From Liolophura sinensis (lineage: Eukaryota; Mollusca; Polyplacophora; Chitonida; Chitonidae): 64,000 nt of DNA. Where the stretch lies: NCBI RefSeq assembly GCF_032854445.1, contig NC_088300.1:18171570-18235569 (forward strand), in the 5' to 3' direction. The notes beneath the pieces were generated by a model that was given only the letters and a program-made list of their open reading frames with translations, was not told the origin of the DNA and ran no database searches. Positions 11,807-22,300 of the stretch are shown here, piece after piece (positions within the stretch are counted from its first letter, which is position 1; each line of letters begins with the position of its first letter). The position numbers and the translations under genes were made by a program.

Positions 11807-14800
11807 TTTATTCTTCTCAAAATATATGTCTATATTTACAGAAAACCATCGTGATAATGGACGTGTATGCCGATCTTGGAACTTTTTGGTTAATCATGAA
11901 CTGGGACAAACTCAGTTTCCAACAAATAAAATCTAACATATTTCACTATATGACCATGTTTAAGAAAGGAAGACAAATATATGGAGACAACCCAAGCTGT
12001 TAATCAGCAGTTGTGAGGCAATCCTGGCCAACTGGGAAATGTACCTTGGCAATACACCGCGCCTGAATCGGGCAGTCACGAGTCCCCACGTATAAACTAA
12101 TATGGCGGATAAAATCGCGGTCTTACTCATTGTTTCAACAAAGCCATATAAAAAAAAAAACCTGAAAATAAATATTAACATTTGCTCAAACAAGTTTCAG
12201 AGAAATAATTTACCACATAATTCCACTTTCAAAATAACTGTTTTCAAACATAACGAATTTCAAACTACGAATTGTCGGAGAGCACATAAACCAGCAGGTC
12301 GGCGGTAGCTGATGACAAACACCGACATCTTACGACTGCGTATGAAGAACGACTGGTACAATATGGTACATCTGAAATCATGGTGTTAACAGAATCACAA
12401 TAAAAAATACAAGTATTAGTGAAATGATACACCTCACATTTCTTCAAAGCACGTCTCTTATAGCAGTTACAAACACAGAGTAGCGTATAAGAATATATCA
12501 ATGACTTGGATTTCATATCTTATCAACACTATACAAACCACGGCTGAGTTGTAAAAACAGTGCAAAATCATGAAGCTAATTATATTTTCTTGGCTTTAAA
12601 GATATTTCACCTGTAACTATGAGACGAACGTCTCAACCAGTCCATATTACATTAAGAAAAGTGTAAGTTTTATCAGAAAATGGGAATAATCTAGCCTGGT
12701 TAGAGAAGAAATATGATTCTCCCACCCTCACCCCCTTTTTCAATGTTCTTTGAGTTTCCGAGAATCCTTTAACGTGCTGGAATAGAGTTTTCAGTCTAAA
12801 ATCATTGCTCACCTAATATTCCTTGAAAGCCATTGTACAAAGAGAGCTACATGAAAATGGGGTGCTACTGAGGTATATCAAAATACTGTCTATCCAAGTT
12901 TTTTATTTCACATAATCACTTAATCTTATAGCATCACAAACATGGGTAACCTGACAAGTGACCTATAGGATACAGAGATATGGGAAAGAAAACAACCTGG
13001 TTGTCATGACTCAATCATATAAGGCCACCAATGGCTGACAGTGGAATGCACTTCAGTTAGTGAGCTCTTTCTTGCAGGACAGTAAAGTGTTGCAGGGTAC
13101 GGTCAACAACCTTGCTCAATCCTAGCTACCCTTGAAGATCTGCCTGTAGATGCAGTTAACAAGTTACAATGCGCAAAGCCTTGTCGTCATAGCTTTATCA
13201 AAAAGCGAAGGAATCTAAGAATTCCAGTAGATAAATGATGTATGTGTTAACTCGTAGTATGGGTCTTTATACTGCCAACTACAAGGAGGCAAAATGCAGC
13301 CTTGTTTAAGTCTACCGAACTTTGCTTGGTGAAATTTTAACTACCACAACCACCACAAATTGTTATAATCTTGTTACAAAAATTTAGGCATGTCAGCCTT
13401 CCACAGGAAGCCTCTTCCTTCTGTCTGTACCACATATTCTGATATTAAACTGAATTTCTTAGCCAAATTGAAAGCAATGTTATAAAGATGTTGGCATACC
13501 ACAGACTGTTCTGAATTTCAGTTCATTACTGATTTACAAGCTAAAAACTATTAGTCATTAAAGGCAATACTATAAACATGTGATCATCCTACAGGCACCC
13601 TTATCCTGCATCATGGACGGTAGAAGTTTTCTTGTGGAAGGATTATAACACTAACAATAACAGCATCCAAGCCACACATGCATGTTATTTTCTGTCCAAT
13701 ATCCTTGGTTTACAGGTATACCTGCATTCAGCAATATGCCTCTTGCAAGCTCTATGCATCCAGGAGAAAATTCATCAGTGAGGTGCATTTTATTATTTTT
13801 TTTTTTTTGTAAAAGAGAAAAACTAACAGTTCTCAAGTGAGAAAAGGCAGCAAAAGCCTTGCATTAAATCCAGAAAGGCATCATGGGTACAGGTATTTTT
13901 TTAGCTGATTTGACAACATTACGACATTGCAGCTAAATGCTTTATATGTGATTTAAAAGTGACCAGTCAAGAATACATTGTCAATTACAAACACAGATCT
14001 ACAGTTACCTGACCAAATCAGTTAAAAAAAAAACACACAAAAAAACACTTGGCTAAGGCATAAATTAACAAGTTTGTTTGGGGTAACCCTATCTACCCAA
14101 TGAAAACCACCCCACCAATTTTGTTTTTTTTTTTTGGCTTTCAATTTTAACTTTTTTTTTCTTTACATTTTTCATTTAAAGCTTGCTTCTGTTTGTATAT
14201 TATTCAACAAATATAAAATGTAAATCTGTATTAATTTATTTGAACACTCCATTTGGTCATCTGACGGGAATTGTTAATAAATCATCTCTAAAAAAACTTT
14301 GACGCGTTACACCAAACTCTGTTCTTCAAAAAAAAAAAATAATAATAATAATAATTTTTACAAAATAAAAATAAATAAATGCTGGGCAATACCCCAAACA
14401 ACTTTTTAAGTTTCACCATTTCACCAAGGTTATGACAGACAAAGCCTCAACCTGATCCACACAATACACAGACTTGGATTAGCATACATAAATATGATAA
14501 AGAGATACATGAATAGACAAGTACAGGTTATTTATGGGGTTAGTCGTTAAAACCAAGACACAGTGACAAGAAAACCTACAGGCTTTACTTCTAAAGATAG
14601 AGCACTAAAAAAAAAAAACATGGGTCAACAAAGTAGCATGGATAGGAGACTAGTATGAGATTCATCTCTAGCATAAGATTCATACTGTAATGCCTTAATG
14701 TCTGTTCAACTCTAATTTACAGATTTTGTGGAGTCGCTACATGACTGAACTGATGTACATGAGTCTGTGTAAATGTCTCAAAAGGATAGCTTGTATATTT

Positions 14801-16305
14801 CACCAAATTAAAAAAAAAAACAAAAAAAACCCATTTAAAACCCATTAGTGAAAGAAATATCAAGGTCATAACGATAATGTATTTAGATTGTAAACTAAAC
14901 AATGACTGAGACCATCACATATTCTTAAATACAATGCCAATTATTTCCTACTCTCTGTTGCAGATTAACACATCTTGTGCAATAATAAGGAAGACTAATT
15001 CTAGCATCAAAGTTTCTGACGCTCAGAAGCTTGCTGTAGTTCACCATATCCTATAGGTAATGAATAAGCAGCCTGTAGGTCTGTGGTTCAACATGTAAAG
15101 CCTGATTATGGGTTTAAATCTAGGACAAAACGAGAAAACATGAAGCTGCAGGTCCAGTGCACAGCAATGATATGCTTAATGCTGTAGCATACAACCATAA
15201 AATGTTGATGCCCTCGGAAATGAGGTCATCTTATTCCAATTACTGCAGACTTAAAAACTGATCAAACAGCTTGGCTACCAAGCAATCATGGCTATGATCT
15301 GATGAATTCACAGATACTCACTCAAACTGGTCACTATAGACAGTTAAGAATAAGACCGTATGATCAACCTGCTAAGCTCAGGGTCAGTGGAACAGACATT
15401 TCTATAGAAACATCCACAAAGGTACTGAAGGTAAGCATTGATTCTGGAAGCTAAACTATCACATGCAAACTCCTCATCAGTGTTCTTGATTTCTTCACAA
15501 CTGTATAACATCTTATTTCCTTCTGTAGGCTGCTCAGGGCTTCCATAGCATAGTATGCTTCACAGCAGAAGCTGGGCTATTTCATGGCAGATACACTAAA
15601 CTGCATCCTCACAAGATATACAGTGGTGTTCTTGCAAATCATCCTTGTGTCTCCAACACATCAACTTTCATGTTTCAGCGCATCAACCTTGGAGTTCCAG
15701 TGCATCAATATTTGTGTTCCAGTATATCAAACTTGGCATTCCAGCATGTCAACCTTGGAGTTCCAGCCCATCAACCTTGGAGTTCAAGCACATTAACCTT
15801 GGTGTTCCAGCACATCAGCCTTGGTGTTCCAGCACATCAATGTTCTGACAGATCAACCTTGGTGTCCAGCACATAAACCTTGGTATTCCAGCACATCAAG
15901 CTCGACTGCTTAGCCTGAATGGTTCTCCGAGGGTCTTAATCTGTTGGTAAATTCTTGACAAGAGCCTATATTGTTTTCACTTTCCAATTTCTGTTCGGGA
16001 TGTCTTGCTGATGAAGACATGGCTTACATGTTGCTAGCTAGGACACTTATAATCATTTGTGTTAAATATTGTGCTGCAAAAATTAAAACCTCTGTACACA
16101 GTATGTTAAAATTGCTTTGACTTCCCACCACTCTCTCCTCAGCACTGACAAACAGGTAAGAAGAGTGTCAGTAGTTCTGGTGGTGCTGGGAAGGCCAGCC
16201 GGGACTAGCTCTGTGCCTCTTGACACATACTACATACATTTGGTACAGTATTTACAGTGATTCTATAGACATAGCAGTCTTTGGTGTGAGGTTTAGGTGG
16301 GACAG
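11807..16305 (-). other. Possible long 3' UTR / downstream region of the PPP1R14-like gene
   Basis: This stretch follows the minus-strand stop codon at 16,306. It has no coding exon that I can recognise, and it contains many poly-A/T tracts (13,800; 14,030; 14,130; 14,330; 14,610; 14,810) and a 22-bp minisatellite. AATAAA signals in minus orientation are seen near 13,788 and at 11,812-11,807. Which one ends the transcript cannot be told from sequence alone, so the 3' UTR may be much shorter than the span given. Confidence 0.3.
15658..15900. repeat. 22-bp minisatellite, about 11 copies
   Basis: The unit is close to catcaaccttggtgttccagca, with copies differing at a few sites. As 22 is not a multiple of three and the unit lacks stops, all three plus-strand frames stay open and give near-identical peptide repeats. 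I treat these as non-coding. It lies just downstream of the PPP1R14-like gene, within its possible 3' UTR. Confidence 0.85.
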
Positions 16306-16347
16306 CTAGAGAGTCCGAGCTTTAATCAGAACCTCCTCTGTAAATTT
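16306..16347 (-). CDS. PPP1R14: PPP1R14-like exon 4 with stop
   Basis: Codes KFTEEVLIKARTL and a TAG stop after acceptor ctgtttcag, phase 0. It matches the last helix of the family (LLDKIRGMQKL) and ends within a few residues of it, so no long C-terminal tail is present. Confidence 0.8.
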   Translation of the reverse strand, partial: KFTEEVLIKARTL

Positions 16348-19300
16348 CTGAAACAGAAGTAACAATAACAATATTTCAAATTACATCCCACAAATACATG
16401 CTGACTTCCTAACTTCATAACTGGTCACAAATATCCCGTGAAGACTTATTAAAATAAATGTACCATACTGTATGTCGCCTAAAATTTCTCAAGTGACTAA
16501 GTTCATTTTATCAGATTCTGAGAGTTCCATTGACCATAAAAGAGGTATTTTGAGGTTTGTTTCTATGGCAGGATGATATCCTTCTGAAAAGATGTAAGTT
16601 CCTCCACCAAAAGTAATATTTTATGACACTTTTTTTGCATCTAACCTCATACTTTTTGGGAGTTAACTGTCCGGTCAGATACAGTAGTTCAGTTGGAACT
16701 GATCATCAAGCAACACCTACAATCCAACTACATTATGAAATGAATCCTTGTCTTTTGTTACTCTTACAGAACTATATTCAATGCTACAGTGCAACTGTAT
16801 TTTACCACTGCTTCTGGCATAAACTGAAGAAAGCATAAAGTGCATAGTACAACACATAGCACAACCAAACGCTTCATATGTATTGCTCATATTCATCAGC
16901 TTATGTCAGAGAGAGCCATTAATCTCATTACGCACCTATATACTGTATAATGGATAGGACCTGTTATCAGGGCTGACTTCTGATCCCTCAACCCTTTCCC
17001 CACAACTAAAACAGACAGACTCTGCCATGAATGTTTCATTAGGCAGGATTTGGAACTGCTTTATTTCACACACAGCATGTTTAATCAATATTCTCCAGCT
17101 CACAAATACTGTACCTCCACAGATACAGTTCTGTACATTCCTGCTTTGCCTGGTAGGTTCACATATACCTGTATAGCCAGAAGGTTGCTGTCTTAAAACT
17201 CACCTCAATTTCCTCTTTTGGCTGTTTGGCATCTGCAAGTGTAGCCTGTAACCACAACAGCACAAACATGATAAATACAACTTCTCACTAAAACCTACAT
17301 AAAAGTACTGTAATTCTTCAACCTTTTTGCATGCCTGCAAGATGTTTATTGAAGCATATTCTGAAGCCTTTTTTCTGCTCATATTTTTGTAATAGTAACA
17401 GTAGAAATTTGGGAACAAGCTGCATTTGACATGCACAGTTAAAACTAACAAAATGCATTAGCATAAACAGACTCTTGGTGTACACATTGCAGGTAGGATT
17501 GGTGTGTCTTCCTACATAACAGAACTATGATAAATGCTCTGTTGGAAACTTTAATTTATTCACTTATTCAATTGGTGTTTTACGCCGTACTCAAGAGAGC
17601 ATTATGGTAAGACGCAACCATGAAGAGCCCGGAAGAAATTCACAACCATCTGCATGTTGCGGCTAGACCCTCCCACATACGCCTGGAGAGGAAGCCAGCA
17701 TGAGCTGGACATGAACTCACAGAGAATGAACTGGTGAGAGGTTCCTGGGTTTTGGTACTTTAAGGCCAAACTAGGCAAGTTATCTTGGTGTTGTGAAGGG
17801 TACATGGGGATTTAAACCCATCACACCACCGAGGGCAGCCGTGTCCATTGCAGACAGCAAAGATATAGAGGCATGATGTCACAATGACCGACGTGCCATG
17901 GAATTCAGTGCCACAGAGGAAAATGACATCAGTCCAACTCCCCATGCTCAGTCCTGCACAGTCAGTCATGTACGCAGGGCATAAATTATTTACACCCCTG
18001 GCGGAATTTATATACCCAATGTGGGTGTCACCTGCTGCTCTGTCATGTGTATGTCGCCATTTTAACCCATTTGATCAGCAGCTAATGACAACTGAGAATC
18101 ACAAACTACAAACGCAAGTAGGACGGCTATGCTCTACCACACTAATTCCTCAACCTTTTTGCTTAAATGCTTTTCTCAGTGCAATTTATGCACATTTTAA
18201 TTTTTATTTTGAGGACAAAACAGCTTTGGTTGGATTGGCCATTTTCAGAGCTTCACAAAAAATATTACTTTATTAACCTACACAAAATAATGCTTTCAGA
18301 ATATGCTTAAATAAAGAACTTGTAAACATGTTAAAAGTTGAAGAATTATAGTAATGTTAATAACACTGGTAGAGATGGATTCAAACGAACCATCAATTTT
18401 CTTTCTCTACATGTATCCAAATACTCATCATTAACACAATAACCTCTCAAACATCAGCTAATTATAAGTACTAAACATTAATTACCCTTGAATCAGACAT
18501 GAATAATGTTCACACGGCTAACTGACATTTAATTCCTTCTTCACCATTCTGTGTATTGTTGACCATCTGGCCTCTAATCTTGTTCGATCCATACAGGTAG
18601 CCTATCAGCATGCAGAAGCCGCAGTAGTTAACAAAGTGGTCAGATAATGCACCACTGTTGTTCCACTGTTATATGGGTGGGGGTTAACCACCGAGAATGA
18701 CTCATGGATACCTCCAGTTTAGCAAACAAAACTGACAAGGATGCTTGAGCAAATGTCAGCTTGGTGACCTGAAGACTCAGCCTAGTGACCTGTCAGGTAA
18801 CACTCGGGGGATGTGGGAGTGAACATGACCAAAATATTACATGGGGCCCCCCCCTCCCCACCCCCTACCACACACACAAACTATCACCCTACTTGACCAT
18901 GTACACTAACATCGCTCCCTTCTCCACAGGTATCCTTCCAAACCAGGGTCTGCACATCCCACACACAGTAACATATTTCAATGTGTGAATCTAGCATGGC
19001 CACTGGCTGTATTTCTTTTCTTACAGGTACTTTCAACACTGTTAGTTTTAACTACCTAATTCTTCAACCCTTTCAACAGCTTCTGAGATGAGTATTTTTA
19101 AATATTCTGAGAAAATGAAGAAATAATTTGTGCAGTATTATGAAGTTTGCATCTTTAATGACACAAACAAATAATTTTTAGCATCATTTTCTTAATGATT
19201 CTGTACATAAATTCCAGTGAAAATGTGCTTTAGAGGTTGAAAAGGTTGAAGATTTACAGTAGATTTAAGTGTAACGTCATTTGAAATTTGGCAAAGAATT

Positions 19301-22300
19301 TTTTCTTGTAATGTACGCTTTATTCAGTTAATGCATCAATGTGGATAAAATCACAACATATTTCACTGATCTTTGCTTTCATGCATCCATGACTCACAAA
19401 AAAGTTTATTTCCCTAGCAAGCAGTACCATTCATTTGTAAACCTCTTTACTATAAATGAACTTCATGTACTGTGACAATTTATACACAGAATACAGGTGA
19501 GAAACCTTTAGATTTTAACTTTAAAAATTTAGCCCATAAACATAAGCTCTGTTATATGTACAATCAGTTAACCCACTTAAATATACTGTTACATTCCTGA
19601 TTACCATAACAATATCAACTATTCATAAATTAAATGTAAAAATGGTTATAATGAACAATAATTGCACATAAATGTACAATGTATGTACTTCCTTGTGGGC
19701 ATCCAGACATAAAAGCGCAAAATAAAAAAAAACCCTCTAACAACAGTGACAAACATTCTGAATTTGACTTCATTCACGAGGATGCCTTACACTTTACACA
19801 GTATAACAATTTTAATTCGTCAATTCCTTTTATAAAAAAAAAAGAGCGAAATACTAAAAGGGAAAAAATTCAGTATTGTGTGACGAGAAATGTCTATAAG
19901 AAAAAGCCCAACCTTTAGTGAAGCATTATTTGTAGACCACACTAAAGTTTCATTCTTATGCAACATGAAGTAATTAGAAAGGTACAACAGAACAAAGTAA
20001 CTGTTCAGTTCTGCCTTCAGGCTACATTGCTCACTGTACAGACTGACATGACAGACACATTTTATTGGCATACATATACCGTTAATAAACATTCTAATAA
20101 CAGATGCCTTTAGGTGCTAATGATTCACTCATGAAGAGAGAAGGTAGAACAGCATGTTATGAATAGCGTAATGAGCACATGCCGAGTGAACAAATGAATG
20201 ATGGAGTGACTTACTGCAACATATTCTCGGATTTGAGAATCATCCTCCAAATTTAGCACTTCCTCCAGATCAAACTGACAGTTGTGATCCTCCGAATCGT
20301 TCTGAAACACAAATATTAACACAGAAACATTAAACTACAAGACTTTGGAGGCATTCTTAATACTTGGGTCTTGAACTACAGTTCCACTTGTTCAGTTATT
20401 TAGAGTTCTAGAAGTTCCTGATGTAGTCTCTGAAAGAACCAAGACCTGTTTGTACATATACTATTACATATTCAATACTCGAGTATAGACATCAATCAAA
20501 TAGATAAATAATTAAATACATGTTCTGTACGATCTTACTTCAGGACACTTTTTGTAGAGCTGATGTCATTTGTGCATTTTCTGATAACAGACAGAATTTC
20601 AAACTAACCTGAGCAGTTTTTAAAAAAATTTAAAAAAAACACTGAACATCTGTAAGTCATTCACCTGACCACTCTTCACGCGGACTTGAATAAGGGGACT
20701 AATCTCCAGCAGACAGATCCAAGCCATATTTGTGAAGAAGAAATTATTACACAGCCTGATTTAATACGACGACAGTACTTTTTCTTTCACAGTTTTCTTT
20801 GTGAACAGCCAGTGGACTATAAAGTCTATACATAAAGGTGGATAGAATTTCACGGTCAATGAACAAGTCACACAGAAAAAGGCTATACAGATCCTACAAA
20901 AATTCTGGGTTGGCAAATTCATTTCGTAATACAGGATTTATGATTCTATAGGCAAATATAACATATATAAATCTGAATATATAGTGAACACTAAAGTGAT
21001 GTACCGGTCACAGCATACATCCAAGATCAAGATCTTCTGGAAAAAAAAAAAATTAAAAAAAGCTTGTGACAGACCTTAGTTTCTGCCCTATGAATTATAA
21101 ATGTTGGTTATAGCTATGCAATACTGATAATATTAGTGAGAAGATCTAAGCAGTAACAGTCTATTTACAGGCTTTCTTTAGATCTTTATGTATGTGTGAG
21201 AAAAATCAGTGATAGCAGCTTATGACTGAAAATGAATTTCATAAAGAAATTATCTTGCAGGCTTAACACAGCGGGAAATATGGTAACCTGCAGAAACACT
21301 ATATCCAAGTGAAAATACATGTGAGATGAGCAGCAGCCTGCATGTTGTATATAGGGAAGAAAGTATATACACACTTTACAGTTTCCTGCGGATAATGAAG
21401 TCTAACTTGGGGACAAAGGCATGGCTAAACAAAAAATGGTTTCTATGATAAAGCATGTCTTGTCCTCTGCATGATAAGATCACTGAACAGCAAAATTGGG
21501 AATGGGGAAATGAATGGCATGCTACTGATAACAAAGCACAAAACTATACACATCTGTTGGGACTGGTTACAGCATACATGTTCACGGACAGTTTTCACAG
21601 GTATGAAGGAATGAGGGAACAAGTGGAGTGGCTGAAGTATTCATATACAATGCTGAGGAGCGGTCTTCCAGGATAGAGGCATTTCTAAAAATGCACAAAG
21701 GTATAGAATTTAAAAATAGAAATGACCTATGACACAGTGACACCTGAACAATGACTTGTCTTGCAAAACCATCCAGAGGCCGATTCAACACAGACAGTTT
21801 TGACTTCAGGCAAAATTTGAAATATGATTTTAGAGCTTATTTTCTAGTCATGTGAATTAACATTTTTTTACCACCTCCTCAATGTTATATTAAGACAAAT
21901 GTGTCAAAATTTCAACTTCCATAACCAAAAACCAAGCATTGTGAGAAGATTTTAAATTTTGAGATGTCTTTGTGGAATTGGTCACTGGTTCTGAAAGACC
22001 ACTAACCTGAGGCCAATTTGACACATTACCATACATGTACATGCATGATGCTGATCAATGCTGCTGAACACTGCAACTCAGTACATTAGCATACACTTTG
22101 GGGATATCATTCAAGTCCATAAACTTGTACAAGATAGCAAACCACATACAGACACTAATCACATAATTTCAACTCTTTATAAATGGAGGGCATTATGAGG
22201 GTGTCTGGTAGCCTATGACATATGTAACCTAGGACTGGGCATAGCAGATGTTAATTAAAGCCAAATCAATGTAATATCATCCATTTTAAATAAATACAAA

